A stretch of DNA of 22,408 nt from IMCC26077 sp964490435 (GCA_964490435.1 CAZBCF010000024.1:1-22408); one strand, 5' to 3'; shown: positions 1 through 8,491, counted from the first letter of the stretch. Notes: generated by a model not told the origin, from the sequence alone. Program-made: numbers and translations.

Positions 1-1372
1 TCCGTTGTTGCCCTCTTCCCACGCCCATTGCCCCTGGTGGCACATTTTCTGTTATGGCCGAACCGGCTGCGGTGTACGCGCCATCGCCCACCTCGACCGG
101 GGCAATCAGGATATTGTCGCTGCCAATTCGCACGTGGTCGCCAATAATCGTCTGGTGTTTAGCCACGCCGTCGTAATTGGCTGTGATCGTGCCCGCCCCG
201 ATATTGCTCTCGATCCCGATGGTGGCATCCCCTATATATGAAAGGTGTGGCACCTTGGAGCCAGCTCCGATAGTCGAATTCTTTACCTCGACGAATGAGC
301 CAACCTTTGCCCCATCCCCTAGATGTGCCCCAGGGCGTAAGAACGAAAAAGGGCCAACATGTGCGTGGCGACCAATGGTTGCGCCATCGCACTCGGATTT
401 CGTGATCACAGAGTCAGGACCTACTGAGCAATTGAAGAGCCTGGTATCGGGTCCGATTGATGCGCCGCTCCCAATCTTGGTCACACCTTCAATCTGACAA
501 CCTGGCTTGATGGTGACATCGGATTCGATATCGACCGTCACATCGATAAAAGTCGTAGGTGGGTCGATGATGCTCACACCTGCTGCCATCATCTGAAGAT
601 TTACTCGATCACGCATGATTGCAGTTGCCTCGGCTAATTGAATTCGATCATTCACACCTAAGATCTCGAAATAATCATCAGCAACTACTGGGATTACTTT
701 TAATCCGCTAGCACGAATAAGCTCAATTGCATCGGTCAGATACTCCTCGCCTTGCGCATTATTTGGCTTAATGTCGGCGAGCGCTCGTTTTAGCGCTCCT
801 GCATTGAATGCATAGATGCTCGAATTCACTTCATGGACTTCGCGCTCATCATCGCTTGCATCTTTATCTTCGACTATTCGAAGAATGCCATTCTCAGGGT
901 CGCGAATCACTCGACCATACCCATGCGGATCATCGACATCCGCAGTGAGAACTGCCGCACCAGCGCGCTCACTTTCGCAGACTGCTGCCAGATTTTTCAG
1001 GGTCGCACCAGAAATTAGCGGCGCATCACCGGCAACTACGACGATGATTGCATCGTCGGCAAGGGTGATGTGCTCGAGTGCGATGCGCACTGCATGTCCA
1101 GTGCCACCTCGGCGCTCTTGCAACGCAATGGTTGCTGCGCTGTCGTAGCGCGCAATCTCGGCGCTCACTTCTTCGCTCTTCGCGCCCACGACGACCACTC
1201 GCGCGGAGGCATCGAGCGATTCGGTAGCGGTGAGTACATGTCCAATAAGTGTGCGACCCAAAATAGAGTGGAGGACCTTAGGAACATCCGAACGCATTCG
1301 GGTTCCCTCGCCAGCGGCTAGGACGATAACTACTCGGGCTAATCGCAATACTTGGCGCGCTTGGTTGACCAT
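1..1372 (-). CDS. glmU: Bifunctional UDP-GlcNAc pyrophosphorylase / GlcN-1-P acetyltransferase GlmU (3' end cut by window edge)
   Basis: GlmU acetylates glucosamine-1-phosphate and then uridylylates it to UDP-GlcNAc, the cytosolic precursor of peptidoglycan. My minus-strand translation starts MVNQARQVL and shows the nucleotidyltransferase signature LAAGEGTRM at residues 18-26, then GDAPL (usually GDVPL) and EVNSSIYAF. The C-terminal half is a left-handed beta-helix acyltransferase with the family motifs RPGAHLGDGAKVG, FVEVKNS, LSYIGDA and NIGAGTITANYDG. About 457 codons are present with no stop, so only the extreme C-terminus is missing (the family runs to about 450-495 residues). The ATG at 1372 follows a GGAGGGAG purine run (1385-1392) at a long spacing of 12 nt. 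The gene lies 53 bp downstream of tRNA-Gln on the same strand, an arrangement I also recall in mycobacteria. Function is certain; the exact start is likely. Confidence 0.96.
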   Translation of the reverse strand, partial: MVNQARQVLRLARVVIVLAAGEGTRMRSDVPKVLHSILGRTLIGHVLTATESLDASARVVVVGAKSEEVSAEIARYDSAATIALQERRGGTGHAVRIALEHITLADDAIIVVVAGDAPLISGATLKNLAAVCESERAGAAVLTADVDDPHGYGRVIRDPENGILRIVEDKDASDDEREVHEVNSSIYAFNAGALKRALADIKPNNAQGEEYLTDAIELIRASGLKVIPVVADDYFEILGVNDRIQLAEATAIMRDRVNLQMMAAGVSIIDPPTTFIDVTVDIESDVTIKPGCQIEGVTKIGSGASIGPDTRLFNCSVGPDSVITKSECDGATIGRHAHVGPFSFLRPGAHLGDGAKVGSFVEVKNSTIGAGSKVPHLSYIGDATIGIESNIGAGTITANYDGVAKHQTIIGDHVRIGSDNILIAPVEVGDGAYTAAGSAITENVPPGAMGVGRGQQR

Positions 1373-1425
1373 GGGAAGGCTTACTCCCTCCTGTACATCG
1401 CTCGGTCTCTCTGGCGGGAAGTGCG

Positions 1426-1497
1426 CTCCGCCACCTGGTATCGATCCAGGACCCTGGGCTTCAAAGGCCCATGTGCTAGCCACTACACCATGGCGGA
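1426..1497 (-). tRNA. tRNA-Gln (anticodon UUG)
   Basis: Read on the minus strand, a 72-nt cloverleaf folds. The acceptor stem is TCCGCCA/TGGCGGA (7 bp). A 3-bp D stem GTG/CAC follows. The anticodon stem TGGGC/GCCCA encloses the loop CTTTGAA, whose positions 34-36 read TTG (Gln, CAA codons). The T stem is CCTGG/CCAGG around ATCGATA. The discriminator base is G, as expected for tRNA-Gln. CCA is not encoded, so it must be added after transcription. It sits 53 bp upstream of glmU and about 100 bp from the divergent TetR gene. Confidence 0.95.
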
Positions 1498-1581
1498 ACC
1501 CGTATTCTCTCGCATTTTCCCTACGCTTTCGACCAAGGCTCTCGCCAACTGAAAAACGGGCTCACAGTGGGGCGGCGCGAC

Positions 1582-1587
1582 TACCCT
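1582..1587 (+). promoter_or_regulatory. Putative -10 box of a leaderless TetR transcript
   Basis: TACCCT fits the actinobacterial TANNNT -10 pattern and ends 8 nt before the ATG at 1596, so transcription would start at or next to the start codon. No clear -35 box is visible. Supported by the same layout at other genes in this window, but a six-base match alone is weak. Confidence 0.4.
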
Positions 1588-1595
1588 TGGGGGTC

Positions 1596-2255
1596 ATGAG
1601 CATGCCGACCGCTGCGGCGCAGCACCACGGAGTAACCCGGACTCGGATGAGCAGCGCCGCCCGGCGCGAACAGATCATTGCAACAGCAGTCCGCGTCTTT
1701 GCCGAAAGTGGCGTCGAAGGAGCGAGCGTCGAGGAGCTCGCCGCTAGTGCAGGTGTCTCCAAGCCACTGATCTACGAACATTTCGGAAGTAAAGAGGGGC
1801 TCTATGCGGTTGTCGTCGACCGCGAGATGCGCGCTTTACTTGAGATGATCTCGAGCACTCTCGAAGCTGGCCGCCCTCGAGTGCGTGCTGAGCGAGCCGC
1901 ACTTGCATTCCTTACCTATATCGAAAGTCGCAGCGATGGATTTCGATTGTTAGTTCGCAATTCACCTGTCGGAGGACAGAGTGGATCCTTTGCCACATTA
2001 CTGAGCGAGGTAGCGGCACAGGTAGAACATATTTTCATCGAAGAGTTGAGTAATCGAGGTTTTGATCGCGAGATGGCTCCTATGTACGCCTCGATGCTCG
2101 TGGGCATGGTTGCACTCACAGGTCAATGGTGGCTGGATGCTCGTTCATTCACACGCGAAGAAGTAGCAGCGCATATCGTCAATCTCGCGTGGAATGGATT
2201 AAGCGGCCTAGAAGCCAAACCTCGACTCTCCTTCGAAGGTCGAAAAAATAAATGA
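1596..2255 (+). CDS. TetR/AcrR-family transcriptional regulator (Rv1019-like position)
   Basis: A 219-residue regulator. The N-terminal TetR DNA-binding domain is clear at about residues 21-74: an ARREQII helix, an FAESGVEGASVEELA segment, then the recognition helix AGVSKPLIYEHF and SKEGLYAVV. The C-terminal half is an all-helical ligand-binding and dimerisation domain I cannot assign to an effector. The open frame reaches back to 1230, but that part runs antisense to glmU and the tRNA, so I start at ATG 1596, just after a TANNNT box; ATGs at 1602 and 1647 are alternatives. It ends in an ATGA overlap with the MarR gene, so the two are translationally coupled. The place next to tRNA-Gln and glmU matches Rv1019 of M. 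tuberculosis (from memory). The target genes cannot be read from the sequence. Confidence 0.88.
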   Translation: MSMPTAAAQHHGVTRTRMSSAARREQIIATAVRVFAESGVEGASVEELAASAGVSKPLIYEHFGSKEGLYAVVVDREMRALLEMISSTLEAGRPRVRAERAALAFLTYIESRSDGFRLLVRNSPVGGQSGSFATLLSEVAAQVEHIFIEELSNRGFDREMAPMYASMLVGMVALTGQWWLDARSFTREEVAAHIVNLAWNGLSGLEAKPRLSFEGRKNK

Positions 2256-2757
2256 GTCAGCGCGATCACAGGAGTGATGAAGTCGCTGAGTTGGTGGCAG
2301 CCTGGCGCCGTGAGCGCCCCGACCTTGATGTCACCCCGCTCGAGGTACTAAGTCGAGTTACCCGCCTTGCTCGACAACTAGATCTCGCGCGGCGAGCAGC
2401 CTTTGCAGAGCATGGCCTAGAGGCGTGGGGTTTTGATGTGCTCGCCGCACTCCGCAGAGCAGGGGCCCCTTATCAACTCACCCCAGGACAATTGATCCAT
2501 GAGAATCTCGTAACCAGCGGCACTATCACTAATCGACTTGATCGACTGGAAAGTGAGGGATTGCTCGCGCGATATCCCGACCCTTCTGATGGTCGAGGTA
2601 CTTTGGTACGAATAACGGCCCAGGGCATCACAGTGATTGACGCAGCGCTTGAGAGTTTGCTTCAACGCGAAAAAGAGTTAATCAAAAGTCTTAAGCCCGA
2701 TGAGCAATCTACCTTGGCTGATTTACTGAGTTCGATTTTGACTGGATTGGAGAAGGG
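2252..2757 (+). CDS. MarR-family transcriptional regulator (3' end lost in assembly gap)
   Basis: A winged-helix MarR regulator of at least 168 residues. The wHTH is visible as FDVLAALRRAG, then LTPGQL, the recognition helix TSGTITNRLDRLESEGL, and the wing ARYPDPSDGRGTLVRITAQG. The C-terminal dimerisation helix reaches ILTGLEK right at the run of N, and since MarR proteins usually have 140-180 residues the gene is probably almost complete. Its ATG overlaps the TetR stop (ATGA). A TetR-MarR pair in one operon is uncommon; any regulated transporter or enzyme may lie in the gap. The open frame continues through the N run into an unrelated protein, which is an artefact of the gap length. Confidence 0.88.
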
Positions 2758-2857
2758 NNNNNNNNNNNNNNNNNNNNNNNNNNNNNNNNNNNNNNNNNNN
2801 NNNNNNNNNNNNNNNNNNNNNNNNNNNNNNNNNNNNNNNNNNNNNNNNNNNNNNNNN
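2758..2857. other. Assembly gap (100 N)
   Basis: There are exactly 100 N, the usual placeholder for a scaffold gap of unknown size. The true distance, and any genes between MarR and the downstream surface protein, are unknown. Confidence 0.97.
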
Positions 2858-4267
2858 TGTATCGAAGGGGTTGAGGTAGCGCGCGGCCAGGGCGAACTAG
2901 AAAAGTTGACTCTTATAGGTGAAGCCACCGGTGCGAGCATTCCCAGCAAATCCTTTGCGCTCGCAAGCGCCACTGGTGGAAGTGTGTTTATACCTCGTGG
3001 CGGTGGCATCTCACTTTGGCGTAGTAATAAAGCCGAGAGCGATGGGAGCTACCGAACATACATGGCCCATCTACTCGCTCGGTACTCGTATTACTGCGGC
3101 GATCTGAGGAATGTGCCGTCCCTTGCACCAATAAAGAGCGGTAGCAATACCTGCGCTACCGGAACTTTTGATTTCAAGGGTTCGATAATCCCCGTCACAA
3201 TCGCCCCATCGACTTCTGCTAAGCCAAATTGTGAATTCTTCACATTTGCGAATTCGTGCGTCGTTGCCGAGAATTTCAGTGGCGACGAAAAAGTAGCAGT
3301 CACCCTTCGACAAGATAAGTCGCTCACGGGATGGCTCTTCGGTCGAATGCAAAATGCCGAGTTCGCCGTGGCTCCTATTGACGCGCAGTTCAATAGAATC
3401 AGAATTAGTGGGCAACCGACATTTGTACCGCCATTGAAGGCCACCGTTCCGAAGAGCGAAATCAATCGATATCCGAAACTAGAGCGCTATTTGAAGACCG
3501 TCTTCAACGGATCTGACCGGTATGAAGGACAGATGAATTACAACACCAAAGGTCCAGATGGAAACTGGTTGACCTATCCGGATTTCTTGGCAGCTGGCTA
3601 TACCAGGATGTTGTCTCAACTCTATAACCGATGGGCGCTCTTTGATGCCTTCGAAGAATTACTGAAACCAATTCGATTGACTGCTACGAACAACGGCGTC
3701 TATGCAGCTCCCGCTACCAACTCAATCTTGTGGAACTTTGCATCTGCACTGTATGAATCTGCCGATTCAAGCCCCTGTTCAGCAGATAAAACCAAATTGC
3801 ATGGTTTAGTCGTGACCAACGCACCGGTCTATGAGACCGGTCCACCGAAATTTCGGGCGGGCGTACTCGATTATCGCGTTGCCGGAGTACACAACAATGT
3901 CGATGGCAGCGAATTCAAAGGCGAATACACCTTTGTAGTGAGATCAGACACCGCCCGGTGCTTCTACGGTTTTAGCCAAGCGCCCATCGAAGCGCGGGTC
4001 ACGGTCGTATCTAGCGATGGCTCCGAGCAGATTGCAACCGTTGTGGTCTCTGAAAGGGATAACTTCCTAAAGTTGGATGCTCGAGGATTTACCTTCTCTT
4101 CGCCAACAATTAAAATCAAACTCTCTCAACCGGTGCCCATCACAAAACCTGTAGCGAAACCTGTAGCGAAGAAGAAGATTAGTTGTGTCAAAGGTAAGGT
4201 CGTTAAAGTTGTTACCGGCATCAATCCACAATGCCCCAGTGGATTTAAACTTCGAACTACTCAATGA
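2858..4267 (+). CDS. Hypothetical cysteine-containing, probably exported protein (5' end lost in gap)
   Basis: This is the C-terminal 469 residues of a protein whose start lies in or beyond the gap. I recognise no enzyme family. It is rich in Ser, Thr, Asn and aromatic residues, with scattered cysteines (for example in YYCGD, NTCATG, NSCVVAE, ARCFYGF), as expected of a disulphide-bonded exported protein. The last 45 residues form a separate tail: a TKPVAKPVAKKK linker, then SCVKGKVVKVV and NPQCPSGFKL. From memory, similar two-cysteine basic tails end secreted proteins of freshwater actinobacteria; I have not checked this. The stop overlaps the ispE stop on the other strand by 11 bp. Without the N-terminus I cannot confirm a signal peptide. 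Confidence 0.75.
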   Translation, partial: CIEGVEVARGQGELEKLTLIGEATGASIPSKSFALASATGGSVFIPRGGGISLWRSNKAESDGSYRTYMAHLLARYSYYCGDLRNVPSLAPIKSGSNTCATGTFDFKGSIIPVTIAPSTSAKPNCEFFTFANSCVVAENFSGDEKVAVTLRQDKSLTGWLFGRMQNAEFAVAPIDAQFNRIRISGQPTFVPPLKATVPKSEINRYPKLERYLKTVFNGSDRYEGQMNYNTKGPDGNWLTYPDFLAAGYTRMLSQLYNRWALFDAFEELLKPIRLTATNNGVYAAPATNSILWNFASALYESADSSPCSADKTKLHGLVVTNAPVYETGPPKFRAGVLDYRVAGVHNNVDGSEFKGEYTFVVRSDTARCFYGFSQAPIEARVTVVSSDGSEQIATVVVSERDNFLKLDARGFTFSSPTIKIKLSQPVPITKPVAKPVAKKKISCVKGKVVKVVTGINPQCPSGFKLRTTQ

Positions 4268-5165
4268 CCTTTGGTCCGCCGACTGGACTATGTGCTCTAC
4301 CGAGCTGAGAGACTGCACCAGTTGATGAGAGCGCGACTGCAAGATCGATAGCCGCCTCTTCGCTCTTGGCAAGGAAAGCGACCGTGGGACCTGATCCTGA
4401 AACGAGAGCCCCGATTGCCCCCGAATCCATCCCGGCTGAGAGCGCAAGTTTGAGCGCAGGTCGCAGTGAGCAGGCTGCGGGCTGAAGATCATTAACGAGT
4501 GACTTGCCGAGCGAGACCGGATCACCGCTACTCAGAGCGTGCATCAACTCCTCGCTCACCCGAGGCTGACGCTGCGCGAAGCCCTGTCGTAACCGATCGC
4601 ACTCCTCATAGACGGCTGGTGTCGAAAGCCCCTGCGAAGAAAAAGCCAAAACCCAATGGAACGTCCCGCGAGCGAGCGCCGGAGTGAGGCGATCGCCTCG
4701 ACCAGTACCAACTGCAGTGCCACCGGTCAACGAGAAAGGAACGTCGCTACCAAGTTGTCGGGCAAGCGAGATTAGATCATCCCTGCTCATCTTCGTTTCG
4801 TACAGAGAATCTAAAGCGACCAGCACACCAGCAGCATTCGCACTTCCCCCCGCCATCCCTCCTGCAATAGGAATCTGTTTCTTTATCTCGATGACTAAAT
4901 CAAGGGGAACCTTCCTCCGTTGAGCAAAAAGTTGTGCGGCTTTGTACGCAAGATTCTTATTGTTAGTCGGAAGATTTGCGATGTGCGGATTATCTCCGGT
5001 GAATCGCAAGGTGATACCTGAACCGCTCTCGCCAGCCACCACTTTGATCTCGTCGTAAAGTGATACCGCTTGAAAGACTGTTGCAAGATCGTGGTACCCA
5101 TCGTCACCTTTAGCACCGACCGACAATTGCAGGTTAATCTTTGCCGGAGCTCGGACTACAGTCAT
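4257..5165 (-). CDS. ispE: 4-diphosphocytidyl-2-C-methyl-D-erythritol kinase IspE
   Basis: IspE uses ATP to phosphorylate the 2-hydroxyl of CDP-methylerythritol in the MEP pathway to isoprenoids, in the cytosol. The 302-residue product begins MTVVRAPAKINLQL, the usual IspE N-terminus with the conserved Lys-9. It has the GHMP-kinase phosphate-binding loop PIAGGMAGGSANAA at 99-112, DVPFSLTGGTAVGTGRGD in the middle and the C-terminal GHMP motif GALVSGSGPTVAFLA. Length is normal. It is the last gene of the rsmI-metG-tatD-rsmA-ispE run, 25 bp behind rsmA; rsmA-ispE adjacency is common in Actinobacteria. Its 3' end overlaps the convergent surface-protein gene by 11 bp, leaving no room for a separate terminator. 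Confidence 0.96.
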   Translation of the reverse strand: MTVVRAPAKINLQLSVGAKGDDGYHDLATVFQAVSLYDEIKVVAGESGSGITLRFTGDNPHIANLPTNNKNLAYKAAQLFAQRRKVPLDLVIEIKKQIPIAGGMAGGSANAAGVLVALDSLYETKMSRDDLISLARQLGSDVPFSLTGGTAVGTGRGDRLTPALARGTFHWVLAFSSQGLSTPAVYEECDRLRQGFAQRQPRVSEELMHALSSGDPVSLGKSLVNDLQPAACSLRPALKLALSAGMDSGAIGALVSGSGPTVAFLAKSEEAAIDLAVALSSTGAVSQLGRAHSPVGGPKVIE

Positions 5166-5190
5166 GGAACTACCCTAATCAACTTACCGG

Positions 5191-6030
5191 CTAAATGCCT
5201 CGTGCAATCGCAATAAAGTCATCGAGTGTCAGATTCTCGGCTCGAGTCGTCGGATCAATACCTAGTGCAATCAATCGCTCAGATGCGCGCTCGCTTGATC
5301 CAAGAAATCCACCAAGTGCTGAGCGAAGCATCTTGCGACGGTGAGCAAAAGCGCTATCGATAATCGCAAATGTCCGCATACGAAGAGATTCGTCTGCTGA
5401 TGCCTGATGCATATTTCTCGTGAAGGCAAGCAAGAGCGAGTCCACCCGTGGTGTCGGCCAAAAGACCTCGCGCGAGATAGAACTTGCGACCTGCGCATCT
5501 GCCCACCATCGAAGTTTCACACTTGGGACTCCATAGACCTTTGAGCCTGGCTTTGCTGCTAACCGCTCAGCCACTTCGGCCTGCACCATCACTATCCCAC
5601 GTGCGATCGTTGGGAAGCGTTCCAGAATGTGCAGGATGACCGGGACCGAGACGTTGTAAGGCAGATTCGCAACGAGCGCAGTAGGTAGTGGATTGATTGC
5701 AGCCACCTTCAAAGCATCATCATTGATGACAGTAAGCGCCCCAGATCGCTCGGGGATGTGACGCGCGATAGTCGCAGGCAACTCTGTAGCAAGCCGTTTA
5801 TCGATCTCGACAGCGACTACAGCCTTTGCGATGTCCAAGAGTGCAATCGTCAGAGAACCAAGGCCCGGCCCAACTTCAAGAACCACATCTTCTTCAGTAA
5901 CTCCAGAGAGACGAACAATCTTGCGACACGTATTTCCATCAACCACAAAATTTTGACCGAGCGCTTTTGAAGGTCGTAAATCGAGCCGAGCGGCTATCTC
6001 GCGAATCTCTCGAGCACTCAAAGTCTCCAT
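5191..6030 (-). CDS. rsmA: 16S rRNA (adenine1518/1519-N6)-dimethyltransferase RsmA (KsgA)
   Basis: RsmA dimethylates two adjacent adenines in helix 45 of 16S rRNA, a late step of small-subunit assembly, using S-adenosylmethionine. The N-terminal LGQNFVVDGN is the family hallmark. The SAM-binding motif VLEVGPGLGSLT lies at about 50-61, the acidic loop AVVAVEID follows, and the catalytic NLPYNV is at 122-127. The C-terminal helical domain is present; 279 residues is normal. I place the start at ATG 6030, which shares one base with the tatD stop (TGATG, coupled translation); an in-frame TTG at 6033 is the alternative. Confidence 0.96.
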   Translation of the reverse strand: METLSAREIREIAARLDLRPSKALGQNFVVDGNTCRKIVRLSGVTEEDVVLEVGPGLGSLTIALLDIAKAVVAVEIDKRLATELPATIARHIPERSGALTVINDDALKVAAINPLPTALVANLPYNVSVPVILHILERFPTIARGIVMVQAEVAERLAAKPGSKVYGVPSVKLRWWADAQVASSISREVFWPTPRVDSLLLAFTRNMHQASADESLRMRTFAIIDSAFAHRRKMLRSALGGFLGSSERASERLIALGIDPTTRAENLTLDDFIAIARGI

Positions 6031-6887
6031 CAAGCAAAGCTTCCAAAAAGTTCGATGGCATTCTTGCGGGTGGCATCACAGAGTTCCTCAACTGGACGTT
6101 GCATGACCTCAGCCATAAATCGGATAGTGCGCGCAATCTGAGCCGGGGCGTTAAGCGCACCGCGATAGGGCGCTGGCGCCAAGAAGGGCGCATCTGTTTC
6201 TACGAGCAACTTCTCGAGTGGAGTGAGCATCAATGCTTCGCGCAGCTCGGGAGCATTTTTGAAGGTCACGGTGCCCGAGAAGGAGAGGAAATACCCTGCG
6301 CGAACGCACTCTTGCGCCATAGCGGCATCACCTGAATAACAGTGGAATATCACTTTCTCCGGTGCGCCTTCATCGCGCAAAACCCGCAAGATGTCTTTAT
6401 GCGCATCGCGGTCGTGAATGATGAGCGCCTTGTTGCTCCGTTTTGCGATTGCAATGTGTGCACGAAATGAGAACTCTTGCTTCGCTCGTAATTCTTCAGG
6501 AGTACGAAAATAATCTAAGCCGGTCTCGCCTACCCCCCGCACGCGAGGGTGAGCCGCCAAACTCTCAATCTCACGTAATTGACCATCGAGATCGTCGACA
6601 AGTGGCGCCTCATTCGGATGTAACGCAACTGCGGCGAGCGCTCGGCCGACCCAGGCTTGGGCCACACCAACCGACCACCGAGATTGTTCGAGGTCATAAC
6701 CGACCTGCATCACCTGTTCGATGCCCACGGCCGCTGCTTCATCGAGCACTGCTTGCACCTCTGCCGCATCTGGGGCTGATTTCGCAATCAACTCCAGATG
6801 GCAATGTGAATCAATGGTCGGTGCAGGTAATGGTTCTGGAAGTGGCGCTGGGATGCGATCGATATCCCGATTGTGGCGATCGCTCAC
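6030..6887 (-). CDS. tatD: TatD-family metal-dependent hydrolase / DNase
   Basis: A 285-residue TIM-barrel hydrolase of the TatD family, which includes 3'-5' exonucleases acting on DNA and RNA. Metal ligands are in the expected order: IDSHCHLE near the N-terminus, VGETGLDY, IIHDRDA, IFHCYSG and ETDAPFLAP. The start is GTG at 6887, overlapping the metG stop by 4 bp (GTGA). The order metG-tatD-rsmA-ispE is a long-conserved actinobacterial arrangement; in mycobacteria rpfB lies between tatD and ksgA (from memory) and is absent here. The natural substrate cannot be read from the sequence. Confidence 0.94.
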   Translation of the reverse strand: MSDRHNRDIDRIPAPLPEPLPAPTIDSHCHLELIAKSAPDAAEVQAVLDEAAAVGIEQVMQVGYDLEQSRWSVGVAQAWVGRALAAVALHPNEAPLVDDLDGQLREIESLAAHPRVRGVGETGLDYFRTPEELRAKQEFSFRAHIAIAKRSNKALIIHDRDAHKDILRVLRDEGAPEKVIFHCYSGDAAMAQECVRAGYFLSFSGTVTFKNAPELREALMLTPLEKLLVETDAPFLAPAPYRGALNAPAQIARTIRFMAEVMQRPVEELCDATRKNAIELFGSFA

Positions 6888-8491
6888 CCGCGTTGCTCCT
6901 CACTTACGCTCTCGGGCAGTCGAGGAAAGAGCACCTCACCACGCGTTGTTTGCGTACCTGGTTTGAGTTGGCCCCACTTCGCAACCGAAGCGATTGGCTG
7001 GTCTTTTAATGCTCCGAGATTGGTAGCGCCCAATGCTCGCCATAACTTCTCGCAACTCTCTGGCATCACCGAGTTGAAGAGCACGGCCAATATTCGTAGC
7101 GACTCACAGGTGGCGTAGAGAACGCCTTCGAGTTCATTCGCACGTGCAGGATCCTTCGCTAAGACCCAGGGTGCGCGCTCTGTCACATAACCATTGACGC
7201 TCTTACAGAAATCAAGGATGGCAATGATTCCCCCTTGGAAATCCAGTGCAGTAATAGCCTCGTCTGCTTGCTTGACCGCGATTGCTGCTGCATCTGCAAG
7301 CGCAGGCTCGTCAGCGACTGCTGGGATTTTCCCAGCGCAATATTTCTCGACCATCGCAATAGCTCGAGAGGCTAGGTTCCCAAAATCATTCGCCAATTCA
7401 CTGGTGTAACGGGCGGCCATGTCCTCCCATGAGAATGATCCATCGGTGCCAAATGGAATGGCCCGCAGGAAGTAGTAGCGGAACGCATCGACGCCAAAGA
7501 AATCTGTTATATCTGAGGGAGCGATTCCGGTGAGTTTGCTCTTGCTCATCTTCTCGCCACCTACGAGTAGCCAGCCATGTGCGAAGACTTTTCGAGGCAC
7601 TGGTAAGCCTGCAGCCATCAGCATTGCTGGCCAGATCACCGCATGAAAGCGCAAGATGTCCTTACCCACAAGGTGCACATCTGCAGGCCAATTACGTGCA
7701 AACTGCATCGCACCCGCGCTGCCCGGTTCATCGCCTAAACCAACTGCTGTGGCGTAATTGAGAAGTGCATCGAACCACACGTAGACCACCTGTTGTGGAT
7801 CCCAAGGCACTGGGATTCCCCAAGTAAAACTAGATCGCGAGATAGAAAGGTCAGAGACTCCACCTTCGAGGAATGAGACCACTTCATTGCGCGCACTTGC
7901 CGGTTCACACGCCTGCGGATTATTGCGATAGTGCTCGAGAAGTGGCTCCACAAATGCTGAGAGTCTGAAGAACCAGTTGGTCTCGCTCACTAATTCAACT
8001 GGTCGTGAGTGGATTGGGCAGAGTCGCTCATTGGCATCTTTCCCAGGCAGTAGATCTCCAGGTAACTTGAACTCTTCGCAGCCAACGCAGTACGGCCCCT
8101 CGTACTTTCCTTCATAGATATGGCCAGCATCCTTCAGTCCTTGTAGAAACCTTTGCACTCGCTCCATGTGTCGTGCTTCGGTAGTGCGGATGAAATCATC
8201 GTTAGCGATGTTCAGGGATTTCCAAGTCGGCTTCCATGCGCTCTCGACTAATCGATCTGCCCAACTCTGCGGATCTGAATTATTAGCCTCTGCAGTACGT
8301 AAGACCTTCTGTCCATGTTCATCTGTGCCGGTAAGAAACCACACCCCCTCGCCACGTTGTCGATGCCAACGAGTGAGTACATCGCCAGCGACGGTCGTAT
8401 ACGCATGGCCGATGTGCGGCGCATCATTGACGTAGTAAATCGGCGTAGTTAGGTAGAAGTTCTTACCCTTGTCATGCTTATCTGAACTCAT
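6884..8491 (-). CDS. metG: Methionyl-tRNA synthetase
   Basis: MetG charges tRNA-Met, including the initiator, with methionine. It is a class I synthetase: HIGH at residues 26-29 (in PHIGHAYTT) and KMSKS at 314-318. A zinc-knuckle insertion is visible as CVGCEEF followed by CPIHSRP. The 535-residue protein ends after the anticodon-binding helical domain and has no C-terminal EMAP-like tRNA-binding domain, as is normal for the short bacterial form. ATG 8491 shares one base with the rsmI stop (TGATG); GTG 8494, immediately upstream and in frame, is an equally possible start. It overlaps tatD by 4 bp, so both ends are translationally coupled. Confidence 0.97.
   Translation of the reverse strand: MSSDKHDKGKNFYLTTPIYYVNDAPHIGHAYTTVAGDVLTRWHRQRGEGVWFLTGTDEHGQKVLRTAEANNSDPQSWADRLVESAWKPTWKSLNIANDDFIRTTEARHMERVQRFLQGLKDAGHIYEGKYEGPYCVGCEEFKLPGDLLPGKDANERLCPIHSRPVELVSETNWFFRLSAFVEPLLEHYRNNPQACEPASARNEVVSFLEGGVSDLSISRSSFTWGIPVPWDPQQVVYVWFDALLNYATAVGLGDEPGSAGAMQFARNWPADVHLVGKDILRFHAVIWPAMLMAAGLPVPRKVFAHGWLLVGGEKMSKSKLTGIAPSDITDFFGVDAFRYYFLRAIPFGTDGSFSWEDMAARYTSELANDFGNLASRAIAMVEKYCAGKIPAVADEPALADAAAIAVKQADEAITALDFQGGIIAILDFCKSVNGYVTERAPWVLAKDPARANELEGVLYATCESLRILAVLFNSVMPESCEKLWRALGATNLGALKDQPIASVAKWGQLKPGTQTTRGEVLFPRLPESVSEEQRG

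Noticed and set aside
1230..1595. N-terminal extension of the TetR reading frame by 122 codons
   Set aside because: It runs antisense through the start of glmU and the whole tRNA-Gln; the TetR domain begins well after ATG 1596.
2252..4267. A single 671-residue MarR-surface protein fusion
   Set aside because: The frame crosses 100 N of unknown real length; the two halves belong to unrelated proteins.
4067..4525. A 152-residue minus-strand frame over the surface-protein/ispE junction
   Set aside because: It overlaps the ispE frame on the same strand and the surface gene on the other; its composition is that of a shadow frame.
6443..7009. A 188-residue plus-strand frame opposite tatD and metG
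   Set aside because: Low-complexity Arg/Pro-rich shadow of two certain genes, with no start signal and no family match.
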